Origin: Nageia nagi
Taxonomy: Eukaryota; Pinophyta
DNA length: 64,000 nt
Direction: 5' to 3'
Assembly (NCBI GenBank): GCA_050084985.1
Contig: JBITNC010000001.1
Span: forward strand, 99,510,001 to 99,574,000
The notes under the pieces were generated by a model. That model was given only the letters and a program-made list of their open reading frames with translations, did not search any database and had not been told where the DNA came from. Shown here piece by piece: positions 45,310 to 57,620 of this stretch (position 1 is its first letter; every line of letters begins with the position of its first letter). A program made the position numbers and the translations under genes.

Positions 45310-48300
45310 ATTGTTGATATCCCAAAAGTGGTAAGTTTCAAATAAGCATCCAAAGATGAATATAAATGTTAGTCATTTATATCTATAGTGGTATCAAATA
45401 AGTGTATTATCAAGAAAGTAGACCAATAATTAACTAAAAAAGAAGAATTATGGTTTTACCCAGAAGCTAAGAGAAGATATAAGGGTCTTATAGATCCTTA
45501 TAAGTATGATCTAAAGATGATGTGGAAGTTATACACATGGGGAAATGAAGGAGCAGAGCTAGGGATTCTAGAGTAAAATGATGGAATTCAAATTTAAGCA
45601 AATTGGTTTGTCTTTTAATTCACTTTTCTATTGATCTCATGACCTAGTTAATCATGAGGTATGATCCCATTAGGCACTATTTCATATATGATTGAGGTAG
45701 AACTATCTTTGAACTAAGGGAACAAAAAATTAGGAAAGCCTTTAAACTCCAAAAATATGGTAAGTTCTTTAACATATCCACTTGTAAAAGATATTAGTTC
45801 TTTGTAGGGGATTCTAAAACTTAATCTATGTTTAAAGATAAAATGCCCCTATATGGACAAGAGTCATTCCCTTTGATCTTATTTTCTTTCATATATGTAT
45901 ATAACATTAGTTATGTTCTATGAAATATAAAAATCATTTATTTATGCCCAATGAGGTCTTCTTCTTGATGACTAGGATTACTTTTTCTCCTCCTGATGTA
46001 TATGATTGGGTTGCTTATTTATTCAACAAAATGCATAAGGAATTAATGCAGTTGAAAAAAGATTATGAAGATAAGAAAGAGTTACACATTTATGGCTATT
46101 CTATTTTGATTCATATCATTTTTTCCCAATTAGAAAATAGTTTATTTAAGGAGTTAAACCCTTATGTTAAATATGATACCATTCAAGAAATGTTGCTAAA
46201 TATTTATCAAGATTCAAGCAGTTACTAATGGTTTTGTGAAGTATTTCTAAAGAATTTATGTAGCAAGTTTACTCATATAATCCCTAAGGTATCTGTCCAT
46301 TTCCTATAATTCCAAGAAGAATATGAAGTAAGAGTGATAGTGGTATTTGAGATAGGAATAGTAGTAAGAATATATGGAGGAAAACTACAGCCAAAATTAT
46401 TACCTAACTTTTTCCCTAACACCATTCTATATGAAGGAACTATTAGATAATTAGAAAAAGATTTTAAATTGAGAATTGGTAAGGAATTAGAGAAATATGG
46501 TTTCTTTAGGTATCTATGTGAAATTGGGCACATGATTTGTAATAATGTACACTCATTTCTTAGCACGCTACCTATTATAGATAAATATGGTTTCAAAGAA
46601 TTCCTCTAAATACCTTTTGATCCCGCTAATAAGTTTGCTCATATTTGGAAGAAAATGACTAGTTTTAAGGTTACTCATGTTTAAGATGAGTTTGAGGATG
46701 AGTTAATCAAAGAATTGAAAGAAAGAAAACCATTATAGTCTATTTGGGAGAAATATAGCATTGATAGAGGTCTTTTCTAGCTGTCTATGGTTAGGTATCT
46801 TCCTAATCAATTGAGGAAGATTAGAGAGAGCACAATTAACAATGGAATCCAAGGTTAAAATATTTAACTACAATCAAAATAGTAATAATTATTTTGAAGT
46901 TGCACTAGTAAAGAAACTAGAGTATATTATGATTCATTATAATCAACGAATTTTAGAAGTGGAGAGGAAGGTAGAGAAATAATAAAGGAATTCTAAAACT
47001 TTCAAATTTTACCTCCTCTTGAGATAATTCCCCAATCCATTGTTTCATTTTAGAGAAACCTTATTCAATAAGAGACATTAAGTAATATGAAAATATATTA
47101 GACCTTATTTAAATAAACTCAAGTATTGCCAAAAGTTGTTATATTATAGGGTAAGACTTTTCCAATAGATCTACTTTAAGCAAGAAAATATAAAAGATAG
47201 GGTTCAATTATATCTCTTAGTTATATGTTGAATTGTACAAAATATTGAAGATGCTTTAGAAACTAAAATATTGAGAATAGGGTAGGCCTCATCATTATCT
47301 TTTATAGCCCTATGTGAAGTATCAATGCAAGACTTCAGTAATGTCATATTTTTGGTGAAGGAAATAGAGGAGGAAGTACCTATGATTAAATCCATTTCAT
47401 TATCCTAATTGATTGATCCTCTAATAGTAGTACATTCAAAGGAGGTTGGTGAACCTATTTATCCTCAAACATTTGCAACTTCTCCCTCATAATATTATTC
47501 AAGAAGGAACTATGAAGAAAGAAAAGGAAATAGGTATACCCCAAGAAGTATCAAAATAATTATCACCACAACTTGTTGAAGAAACTAGTGCAATCCTTTT
47601 AGAACTAGGGAAAACAACACCAATAAAGACTCAAGATAAAGGGAAGAAAAAGTTAGAAATAGAATAAATAGATTTTGATATAATAACATGGTTATTTAAG
47701 AAACATGATAAAACTTGTCAAGGAATGGTAACAATATCATAATTAGTAAATACATTAAGAGATGTGATTTCAAAACTAGAAAATTAGTCAATTCCAATTT
47801 TAGAGAGAAGAAGTGGAATTCAATCAAGATTTGATTTTATTAAAGGAGGCTACAAAAATTTGTATGAACAATTATTTTTAGAGACTACATACACTTTCAA
47901 AGATACAGTAGCTAAGATTTATTCTACTAATGTAATGAATGAGAAAGTTCAATTATTTATAGGTAAAGCAAGCATGTTAATAGAGTACCTAGAAAAAGAG
48001 TGGGAAGAGATAGGGCTAATGGATCATCTACAAATGACTAAATTAAAAATTAAAGGAGAGATTCAAATGATTAAATAAAAAATGACTAAAAATTTCTCAA
48101 GGAAGTGATGAAAAGTATGAAACTTTTCTATAGGCTACAAATCAATTTGCACAAATGCAAAAATTAATATTTACTTATGAAGTAAACATATGGAATTAGA
48201 TTAAATAAGCAGTGATATTATACAAAGTGTTACAAAAAATACCAAAATTTACTTAGAAAGAATGGTATTTATAGGATACTGCTTCACAACTTATCTGTAA

Positions 48301-48560
48301 GTTGACAAGTGGAATTAAGAAAAGATAAAGTTTTTATTTTTATTGGCCAAGTATACACTGGTAAATTTGTAAGAAGGATAGTGCTAAAAGTACATATGGT
48401 AGTTGATTTTGAGATACTTTTTGAGAAAAGGGATACCTATTTTCAAGGTCTTAGCTAGTGCAATAAATGAAATCAAAGAAATTATTTATATTCATCATGG
48501 AGGTTCTTAGTAACATTTATATGAATGAGAAACAAGCAATGATCTGGATATTTTTCCCAA
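45310..48560 (+). pseudogene. Long decayed reading frame of unknown function in element A
   Basis: A coherent but broken coding stretch of about 1,000 codons. It begins with EELWFYPEAKRRYKGLIDPY (about 45444) and KYDLKMMWKLYTWGNEGAEL. After a frameshift come FSPPDVYDWVAYLFNKMHKE (about 45980), KELHIYGYSILIHIIFSQLE (46074-46135), then DFKLRIGKELEKYGFFRYLC (about 46460) and FEDELIKELKER. The C-terminal third (from about 47570) is Lys/Glu-rich and probably coiled coil (IEYLEKEWEEIG, 47980-48015). Most stops are TAA/TAG where Gln would fit. No known retroelement domain is recognised, and I see no clear similarity to the accessory frame of element D beyond the coiled-coil character. Confidence 0.6.
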
Positions 48561-49120
48561 TTCTAAAAGCTAGCTAGGTAAATTTTGATGCTCTTTATAG
48601 GGTTTTCTAAGTTTTTCACTTTTATTTTATTTCTTCCATCATGTTTGAGTCATTATCACTTGGTTTTTCAAGATTTTTAATACATAAGCAATGTTGTAAC
48701 CATATTCCCTATTGCACCTAACTCTCAAGTATTGTAGGTTAGGTAGATGTATTTTTGCCAAAGGTTGTCACATTATTTGGGAAATTTCTCTATGATTGTA
48801 ATTGAAGATACATTATATATTATAGAAATTATTTTATTCAATATAATGGTGTAAAAACTTTAATTATAATATTTCAAGGGCATTTCCTCTTTCATATTCT
48901 CTTGAGCTTTAATGATATGGTATTGTTTGTGCTTCATTTGTTATTATAAGTATGAAATAATGAATGGATGCTTCTTCTTACATAGTTTAGTACTTAACCT
49001 CATATTATTTGGTTATTGAGTGATTGAAAATGAATCTAGCTTTCTTGTTTCTTCATCCTATAACTAATTTAGAATACTCTATTACTCAATGAACAAGGCA
49101 TCGATCTGCATATCCTTTAT
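48560..49120 (+). other. 3' non-coding part of element A before the repeats
   Basis: Non-coding, pyrimidine-rich. Nothing recognisable. Confidence 0.4.
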
Positions 49121-49124
49121 TTAG

Positions 49125-49300
49125 TATATACTGGTTATAGCATGACGCTATTAGCACCATGATGTGTTATAGCCATATGTACCCTTGACATAACTATCGA
49201 TTTTATCTTTTTTTTTTATGGTACCAATTGGTTATAGCATGATAATGTTGGTACCATGAGATGTTATAGATATATGTATCCTCAACATGATTATGTCATT
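49125..49300 (+). repeat. Imperfect 92-bp direct duplication in element A 3' UTR
   Basis: CTGGTTATAGCATGA..., GCACCATGA.GTGTTATAG, CATATGTACCCTTGACATAA (from 49131) recurs as TTGGTTATAGCATGA..., GTACCATGAGATGTTATAGA, TATATGTATCCTCAACATGA (from 49228). The copies are separated by a T-rich stretch. Confidence 0.75.
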
Positions 49301-49349
49301 TTTTTATCATCATATCACACACTATCACTTTGATAATTTTTAGTATCTT

Positions 49350-49765
49350 TGTTGTCCATTTAGCATGGAGCAAAGTTATCATTGAGAATTATTTGTTTTA
49401 ATTTTCATTAATCATGGGGAAATACTTTATCCTTATTTACCTTACTTTCCATTTAGCATGGGAAAAGTTTCTATCATTATTCTCTCTAACTTTCCATTGA
49501 TCATGGGGTAAGAGTAACAGTTATTTTTCCTTTTATTTATATTTAGCATGGGAGAAAAGATTATCTTAAGCATTCATCTCCCTAGTTTTTCCTTTACTTT
49601 CCATTTAGAATGGGGAAAATTTATCCTTAGCTTTACCTTACTTTCTATTCAGCATTGGGTAAGACCATCATCATTCATTTATCTCTTGTAATAAGATGAT
49701 TGCTACTATTAATTTTTCTTTGCCTTCCATTTAGCATGGGGAAAAATTTCCATTTTTGTGGTATG
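49350..49765 (+). repeat. Degenerate 40-80 bp tandem array upstream of the 3' LTR of element A
   Basis: Eight occurrences of TTCCATTTAGCATGGGGAAAA or close variants begin near 49356, 49408, 49448, 49492, 49538, 49600, 49647 and 49728, separated by variable T/A/C-rich spacers (often TATCCTTA...TTACCTTAC). The array sits in the 3' UTR, the same place as the 185-bp array of element B. Confidence 0.8.
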
Positions 49766-50062
49766 GTCATATATTTGAGCATGAATCACATCATATCTCA
49801 AATATTTTAGCATATCCCTTTAGTTGGTGTCCTTTTCATTGACCATCTTCGTGAGAATGCATCTAGCATTTGGTCCTTTAGAATATGGTAGGTTTTCATA
49901 CCTCCATATCCCATTTTATGTTAATAAAACATCATTAATTATTGATAATTAATAATAATTATCAATATTATGTTTATCATTTCATGTTTTCATAATTCAT
50001 CATTCATCATCATCATTTCCTTTACCTTTTGAGTTGAGTCTTGTATCTTGCAAAATTCATCT

Positions 50063-50867
50063 AAAAAGGGGGCATCTATAAGCATCTCAAAATCACCCTC
50101 TTACCCCCAATCATTTTGCATCTTGACCCTTTCTTCTAATCACTCCATCATAGCCATTTTTTACCTTATCTATTGGATATCAAATCAATATACCAATTAT
50201 CTTGCTAACTTACTAACTAGCTAGGTCAACCAGATAATTTGTCTGATGCCTGATCTATAAAGTCAAATTTATAATCTATTTTTCCTCTCTTTTTTATTTT
50301 GATCCACTCCATGACCATTACTAGCCTTTCACCCATTCATAATCAAAACCTTGAGTAAAATCCTAAGCTATAGCAACCTCTATCACTCCTAATGACATGT
50401 TTGGATTATCCTTATAGGTTTTGTAGAGTATTAGGAGATATCTTGGAGCCATTGGATCACTTATATACTTTTGTATAGTATTTCTTGCATTTGTGTGAGC
50501 ATGTAGATTTTGTTAGGCTAGATTCATGGTAGTTTAGCTTGATTTTATTATTTTATCATTGTATTATCATAGCATGAGTATATGACATTACATTGTAGGT
50601 ATTTCTTTTCTTTTTAATTCCTATTTGGTTATGGGATAGGGGGTATACATTCCATCAAGGAGGTTTAACACCTCTCTTTAAGTATACTTTATGGTCTTAA
50701 AGGAATAGAATGTTGAGACCCCATTAACATTTATTTTCTTGTAGGTCTAGATATCAAGAGCATCCCTCCATAATTTTATCATAAGATAAAATTTAACACA
50801 AGCATTGATGGTGCAAGCTTGATCCTCTCCTTTGGTATAGGGTCACCACTTTGGGTTGATAATCCCA
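50063..50867 (+). repeat. PPT and 3' LTR of element A
   Basis: AAAAAGGGGG (50063-50072) then, five bases on, TATAAGCATCTCAAAATCAC (50077), matching the 5' LTR start with TG changed to TA. It ends near AATCCCA (50867). Confidence 0.85.
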
Positions 50868-52400
50868 AGTATAATTGATTACATTTATCATTTGACCATT
50901 GTTATTCTATCTAGATCCCTCTAACTATCTTTTCTCTTACCACCCTTAACTTCTCTCTTAACCCTTTTCTTAATAACTTACTTTGATCAATTGGAGGGGT
51001 GTGTTGTTTTAACCAAGAGAGGCTTCCATTGATAATGACTAGCTTTATTCAATCATTAGGCTCTAATGTTTAGCTTTGATCGAGTTTCATACTAAGATTA
51101 ATTAAAATTCTCTCCTTCTAACATCCTCCCCAACTTAATCCAAAGGATTTCCCTTGAGCCTCCCTTAATAACTTATCCCATCAATAATAATCCTCTTTCA
51201 TGATAGTTGATGCAAGGCTTTTCTTGGGTTCTTATTTGAATTTGAGTGTTAAGATTGGCACTCTATTTGTCACAACAATATCATCATTTTTTAGGTAACA
51301 TGGGTATTAGATCATGGTTTGGTACAAAATAATTATTTTAGTCATACACAATATTTTTCTTTAATAGATGATCAATAATCCATTCAATTTCCTTAGACTA
51401 TACAAGGAAGTTATTTGATATGAATCTGAAAGAATTTCAAAACCATAATTAGGTAGTGTAATCCAATATTATCTAAGGTGTTTTCCTTGGCCACAATTGT
51501 AGGATTTTATTTATTAACTGGAGCTCAAATTCTTCCTCCAGAAATAACTCTTGGGCGTTAGCTTGTATACATAAATCTTCTCCATTGATGTCCAACTCCT
51601 AGGTATAAGATTCTCTTTTCTTCAAAAGTTTGATGATAATTATGGCTTGGATATTAAATAGGAGGTCTAGTACCTTATGTAGATCTAGAGTTCTAGTAGT
51701 GCATATCACATTTATGTTCTTTTTTAGTGCTCCTATTTTGATTTTGTAAGATCATTGTTAATTTTTCAAACATCTTCTTCAATCAATGAATGCTCCTAAC
51801 TTGGTGCTAGATTTTTATCCTCCAGAATTAGTATACTTTTGTACTAATAATTTTTGGTTGGTATATTCAAGTTAAATAATCATTGTAGTCAAATAATACT
51901 CTTACATATAGTAATTATTGCATTACCCATCCCAACACATATTCATTCATGATTAGACTTCAAACTAGGTACTTAGGGGGATTTTGGTTGGTTGGTAGTC
52001 TCTAGGAACACTTTAACCATACTTAAGGGGTATCATAGGACCATCCTAAAAATGAAAAATGCAATTACACAAATATTCACTTGTCTTCCAAGAATATTTC
52101 ATGATCATCCACCATGATAGTTAATTACTCTCCTTTGATAATCATTTCCCATCTGGCCACTTTAGGCTAGTAAGTTATATGAATAATCAAACTTTGGATT
52201 AGATAGGAGGAAATAAAAAAAAAATTGATGTTGATTTCTACATATGGAAATAGTTCCATGGGCAAGTGAAACTCATCACATGAGTTGAAATAGAATTGAT
52301 GACCCATTAGGTATGGACTAGGATGGGTGGTGTTTTTCCTTAGTGCACAAATATTTACCTAAGAAATTTTCCTTGCATTGATCTATTCTTTACTCTCTTC
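50868..52400 (-). pseudogene. Minus-strand coding remnant, unrecognised
   Basis: Minus-strand frames read as plausible protein broken mostly at positions where Gln would fit: ESYTQELDINGEDLCIQANA then ELFLEEEFELQLINKILQLW (about 51615-51495), KEIEWIIDHLLKKNI (about 51410-51365), and a Gln/Lys-rich stretch near 50930-50990. It might belong to the same minus-strand element as the coiled-coil remnant at 53890-54782. No domain is recognised; even its coding nature is uncertain. Confidence 0.35.
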
Positions 52401-53268
52401 CTTTTATATATTTCTCTTAATAGTTTTCTTTTTAAATTGGTTCATTTTCCTAACTATCTCATAGTTAATTTTTAAACTATTTATAATTGTTATAGCTCTT
52501 AGAATAAATTCCTAAGATCATTCATTTTATCTATAGTTTTATTTTTATTTGTTATTACTTTAATCATATTTATTCACATGTTCACACCAAAATTCAACAT
52601 GAATTCCTCTCTCTTCTATTCATTTTCAAGGTATATCTATATATAATCAACCAAACCTTATCTTTTAGCTTTTATTTTACATATTTAGTTTATACCAAGG
52701 GACAATCCAAATATCTCCTACAACATCAATGTCTTGATGGGTTGGTGATAGTGGCTAGAGTTGTTATTTTATTTATGCCAAAGTAGTGGCTAGTGGATCA
52801 ACAAAGCCAAACCAAGGTGGGGTTGCATAAACCTCACACTGAAGGATCCAAATGTTCATATCATGCTTGATTTATGGAAGAAGATAAGTAAGTTGTATCT
52901 TGACTTGGATTGCTTGGTGAGTGTCTTTTATCTCTTCAATGATCCAAAATTAGATCATATCAACTTAAAAAAATATGGGTGCCATTTTGAATATCTCATC
53001 TCCATGATTCAAGAACTTCTTACAGAACTAAAATTGGATTCTGTATGCAAAAATTATTGCAATTTGAAGTTTAAAAAATAAATAAATAAATTTGATAATG
53101 AAATTTATAATTGGGGTCACAATGATGACATGGCATACACTTGATGGCAAATCTTTAAAACACATCACATGAAGTTTAGGTGGTGTATTTGGTAAAGAAA
53201 AAGCCTCCCCTTGACTTTTCAAAATGCTTGCTATAGTTGACAAGTGGCAAATGTTGAGTGAAGGTGGG
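52400..53268. other. Unassigned DNA upstream of a candidate LTR
   Basis: A 72-residue plus-strand open stretch (52863-53081, DLWKKISKLYLDLDCLVSVF near its start) is not recognised and is flanked by stops. 53082-53268 is non-coding and ends with GAGTGAAGGTGGG, a possible polypurine tract. Confidence 0.3.
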
Positions 53269-53880
53269 TGTTGAGGATATTTTGGAAGTTTAGTTAATTA
53301 TTTCCCTAAAATAAAGAATAGGAGATAATTATATATTGTTTAGTTATTTTTAAGGGTCCAAAAAAATAGGAGTGGAGATATATTCATTGAGTGAGTTATT
53401 TTTTTAAATTTGTAAAAAGATAAATAGTATGGTTTGTAATTGTTAGTGGTTATTATTATTTTTGGGAGAAGGCCAAGAGGAGATGATTTTTGTTTGATGG
53501 CCAAAACCAAATTCTACTTTACATGGAATGATGCCAAATTATTTGTTGTAAACATATATTTTTGTAAGTTAGCTTCTTTAAGATTATAAAAGGAAGCCTA
53601 ATAGTTGGAATTTTTTTTGGGGAAAGAAAAAGAAAGGATAGAAGTAGGGAGAAAGGAAAAATACACTAAGTGTTGTTAAGTGAGAGGGGTCAAGGATTGA
53701 TTCAAGCTCCACAAAATAAAATGGTAAAGTTGGTAAAATCTCTTGTGGTATTTTTATTTATTCTTGTACAAATATTTTTCTTTTATACTTAAAAAGTAAT
53801 TCTCTTTTCTTGTGAGATAAAGTGGCAAAAATATTTAAATAATCTGTATGTGGTAAGATAGGGAATCACCATAGGTGAAT
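53269..53880 (+). repeat. Candidate LTR (K)
   Basis: TGTTGAGGATATTTTGGAAG at 53269 follows a purine-rich GAAGGTGGG. A TATA-like GATTATAAAAGGAAGCC lies at 53583-53599. The end is unclear, no partner LTR is visible and no PBS is found. The assignment rests on the TG start, purine tract and TATA spacing only. Confidence 0.35.
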
Positions 53881-53889
53881 TGTCTTTAT

Positions 53890-54782
53890 GGATTAGGCCA
53901 AAAAATGTTCCATTTGAGCTAGTTTTGTATGGTGTATCTGATTGAATTTTTATAGTTCCCTTATAGTATATTGGGCCACTATAGTCCTTTCCTCTTTTAA
54001 AGCCTCAAGATCAAGCATTTGTTGATTTAATTTAGTAAGTTCTTGAAGACTTTTGGGTGGTATGGTGAACTAATTTTGTAGCTCCACTAGTCCAATTTGA
54101 AGTTCATCCATATATCAATAGATATTTATGGTATCATTTAGTTTTTGTATGTTACTAAAATGTTGAATAACATTATAGGTTTCCCTATAGTTGTTGAGGT
54201 TGAACTGCACCTTAGTTATGTATTATTAATGGGATTTTTGTAGATTATTTTAACTCCTCTTTTATCTTTCTATAGATTTGATGGAGTTGTGATTTCATAA
54301 ATGCTACCTTTGCTTCCTCTATGTTTAATAGATCCATTTCTTCTCTTATCTTCAGTAGGTCTTCTAGCTTCATTTTTGGTTGATCAACTTCCTCCCCTAA
54401 TTGTTGGTATTACCCTAAGTATTGTTCATGTTGTTATTGGGATTATTTGAATTGTTATTCCATCACTTGGTTTTTGACATTTTTTTGATTGGTATTGCTC
54501 TCCCACTATTACTTTTATGTGATAATCTCTTTAGTGTGGATAGACTATATTTTATTTAGCTCCTTTTTTTCTTGTGCTTGGATACTTTTAGTCTCTATTG
54601 TATGACTTTTTTCAATTGCTTCTCCTTCACTTAGCTATTGCTAGCCTTTTTTTTATCTCCTTATTATATGACTCCATCACTTTATCTAGAATATTTGGCT
54701 TTGTTATCAAATTTTACCAATTTTTGATTACTAGTGTGTGATAATTGCTTCCAATTTTTGCACCAAGGTACTATCAGGCTTG
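53890..54782 (-). pseudogene. Coiled-coil coding remnant interrupted by copia element F
   Basis: Minus-strand reading from 54782 gives STLVQKLEAIITH and continues, across frameshifts and Gln-position stops, through EEMDLLNIEEAKVAFMKSQL (about 54340-54280). After a further shift come ELQIGLVELQN (about 54100) and LQELTKLN..MLDLEALKEE (54055-53990). The heptad-like Leu/Ile spacing suggests a coiled coil. It starts right where the copia LTR ends, so it was probably the target of that insertion. The protein is unknown; it is comparable in style to the accessory frames of elements A and D. Confidence 0.45.
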
Positions 54783-55282
54783 AAGGATTTAATCATGAAA
54801 GTTTAAAATACTAATATACTAAGATGTATTGAAATATCACTCAAACATCAATACTCAAAGCATAAACAATCTCATAAATTAACACAAAATATAATGTGGT
54901 TCCTCCAATTATGGAGTACATCCAATAACTAATATCTTTCTCATTTAAATAGATAACTCTCTTATAAGACCTCTTTCTTCTTTTTCTAACACTAATCCTA
55001 GAGCATAAATTTGCTTCAACTTTTGGTGAGTGATCATGAGAAGAGGACCTTATATTTATAGGCCAAAATATTCCCTTGGATCACCCTTTTAACAATTGTT
55101 TAAAGATATGATATTTTTCACCCTTTTACTCAAGGGGCATGCTCATGAGAAGGAGTTTAAGAAAAGTTACATTATCATATTCACTTAAATACTTAAGGTA
55201 TCTAGGGATACCATTAATTATTGATGAATTTACAAATAATAACATTGCAAAATCTTAAAATAATGTATTATAAATTCCAACA
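54783..55282 (-). repeat. 3' LTR of copia element F
   Basis: About 500 bp, starting TGTTGGAATTT on the minus strand after the PPT. It contains a TATA-like TATAAATATAAGG (about 55049) and the polyadenylation-side text GTTAATTTATGAGATTGTTT. The far end (CTTCA at 54783) is an estimate. Confidence 0.6.
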
Positions 55283-56080
55283 CTTCCACTTAATGCAATG
55301 TTAGGATAGAGTGAAGAAGAGAGACTAAAAGAGAGTTCTCCTCCATACAGATACAATTGAAGATGATAACTTTTACATTTTTATGAAGTAAGCAAGATCT
55401 TAGTTTAATAATCACTACTTTATCATTTTAACAAATGGTTTACAATACAACCATTAATCATAATTGGTTTCAATATACATAAATTATTTATCCAATCAAA
55501 ATTTGATATGATGAGCCTCAATAATATTACACACCTAAAGTAAGTAACCTACAATCTTAAGAAGAAATCTATAACCTATAGGTAGCTCAAGAAATAAGAT
55601 TAGTTAGATGCATCATGTACACATTCATATCAATAAGGATAAATAAATCAAGGAATGCCATCCATAAATTGATCAATTTTGCATTATAATTCATCACAAA
55701 GATGCTAAAGCAATACTCATAGTCAGCAACTATATACAAAACTTATGTTGATTATCATTATAGATAGAGCATGACAAAATGCACATACAAGTTCCTCACA
55801 CATGGATAACTAAATAGTACCAAAATATACATATGATTTCCTCACATATGGAGAACTAAATAGTACAAAAAATTATCCATCATAAGCACATATGATTTCC
55901 TCCTACATGGATAACTGAATAGTGCTAATAATGGTCTATTATATGCTCAAGGTATATAAATAGTTCATCACACAAGGAGAACTAGCCAAAAAGGTACACA
56001 TATAAATCAACACTAGATAGTTTAAAATCTTCCTAGAGGTAAATTTATCATCATAAACATGAATTCAATACAAGAATTCA
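55283..56080 (-). repeat. 3' UTR of copia element F with a 50-65 bp degenerate repeat
   Basis: At 55765-56000 (plus-strand text) CACATACAAGTTCCTCACAC, CATATGATTTCCTCACATAT and CACATATGATTTCCTCCTAC, each followed by ATGGATAACTAAATAGTACC-like sequence, recur. A fourth weaker unit ends in CACAAGGAGAACTAGCC. The rest is non-coding. Confidence 0.65.
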
Positions 56081-56099
56081 AACTTCACTTTACCTTGAG

Positions 56100-57620
56100 A
56101 GCAACTTCACCAACCCAATAGACTCCCTACGCTTACTGAGCTAAACTTCAAGAAGGGGCTTGGTGAACAAATTAATAGCATTCAAGGTAGATGGAAAATA
56201 CTACAAGTGTAATATGCCATCTAAAACCTTCTCCCTAATAAAGTGTGCTTGGAATTTTATATATTTTGGGCCATAATAGACATGGCTCAGTTTTCAACTT
56301 CTATTGTGGAAAGAGAAATAATAGGATACTTCTTGGAAGACCAAGAGATAACACTCAAACCAATGTTAAAAATATATTCAGAGGTTGATTTCCTTTCATC
56401 TCTATCTTCTTCATATTCAAAATATAATACCCTAAGAGAATAAATGAGGGAAACTTGGAATACTTGAGAGGAAGATCCTTCATTCTTGCAACACACCTCA
56501 AGATTTGCTTGATAGTATTAAGGTGTTCAACATATAGTTTCTACATAAATTGTTCCATTTGATTCACTACAAAGGAAATATCTATCCTTTAAATAGTCAA
56601 AAAATAAGACTACCAATCAATTCCTATAACCTATAGCATCTTTCAACTGAGAGCTAGAGCTAAAAGACAAAGTGATTCTAGGAGAGACTAGGATCGCAAC
56701 AAATTTGTACTCCTCCATTCTAAACTTTTGCAAGATATTTGTTATATACTTTGATTGATTAAGATAAGTATAATCATTGTATTGGTACACTTGCACTCCA
56801 AGGTACTAGTGCAAGAAACTAAGATTGATCATTTCAAATTTTACCTTAAGTTTGGATATGCACTTTGGATGATTTCATCATTATTCCTAGTGATTAGAAG
56901 ATCATCCATGTAAAGGAGAATCAATACCATATATTTTACCTAATTCAGCACATATATATCATATTTAAAGAAGCACTTAGAGAATCCAATATATTTATAG
57001 TAGAATAAAATATTCTTGTACTAAGCTCTAGGTGCTTTCTTAAGTCTATATAATGACTTATTTACCTTGCACAAAAATGACTCTTTTCCTTCCATAATAA
57101 ACCCTTTTGGTTAATACATGGAGATTTTCACATCTAAATCATCATTGATAACACACTCTTAATTTCAAGTTGAAAAAATTTTCATCCCTCATATACTAAA
57201 AGAGAAAAGATTATCCTAATAGTGGACATATTTTCCATAGGCGCAAAGTCTTGCTCATAATCAACTCCATATTTCTAAGCAAAATATTTTGCCACTAACT
57301 TTGTCTTGTATTTCTCAATATTTGCAATTGAATTATACTTGACCTTGTATATACACTTATTTATAATCACATTCCTCTCATTAGTATATGGAACTAAGTC
57401 TTAAGTTTTATTTTTCATAAGCATCTCATACTCTAATTTCATAGCTTCCATCTAACTTCATGCTTTGAAGCTTCCTTCAATAATGAGGGCTCATTTTTGT
57501 AATCATTTTTTGTAAATAAGGATTTATGTAAGGTCATACTTCTTATTATCCTTTGATTTGGAGAATTTTTCTCTCAAGATGACTTGTTAACATCAATATC
57601 AAACTAGATAAGTGTAGCTA
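56100..57620 (-). pseudogene. Copia F reverse transcriptase and RNase H (degraded)
   Basis: Minus-strand blocks: W..AM..E...L.KN.TWDLVP-like (about 57455-57390), KYGVDYEQDFAPMENMSTIR (about 57280-57220), the catalytic MVLILLYMDDLLITRNNDEI (about 56932-56873) and C-terminal NLFTKPLLEV (about 56178-56150), the RNase H end block ADI.TKPL. The RNase H middle includes YYFSFHNRS-like and GPKYIKFQAHFIREKVLDG (about 56275-56220). Numerous stops, many at Gln and Trp positions. Certain as copia RT; not functional. Confidence 0.85.

Larger units (their letters stand above)
41509..50867 (+). mobile_element. Non-autonomous LTR retrotransposon A (9.36 kb) with a long unknown reading frame and no pol
   Basis: Direct LTRs at 41509-42300 and 50077-50867 align along their whole length at roughly 80 percent by eye (shared CATTTTGCATCTTGAC, AATCACTCCATCATAGCCAT, AGGAGGTTTAACACCTCTCT, AAGAGCATCCCTCCAT, GGGTCACCACTTTGGGTT). 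A PBS-like TGGTGATCACGGTGGGAC follows at 42304 and a PPT AAAAAGGGGG (50063-50072) precedes the 3' LTR. ATAAT occurs just before the 5' LTR (41504-41508) and at 50871-50875, a possible target duplication if the LTR end is shifted by 3 bp. No RT, RNase H, IN or protease is recognisable inside. The internal part holds a leader, a 20-bp tandem array, a long decayed frame and two 3' repeats. Confidence 0.82.

Noticed and set aside
49350-49765. CRISPR-like array (short repeats with variable spacers)
   Set aside because: Units are degenerate, spacing varies from 40 to 80 bp, the context is a plant LTR element and no cas genes exist.
52863-53081. Fragment of a cellular gene
   Set aside because: Only 72 codons, no recognised motif, no splice-consistent neighbours; kept as unassigned.
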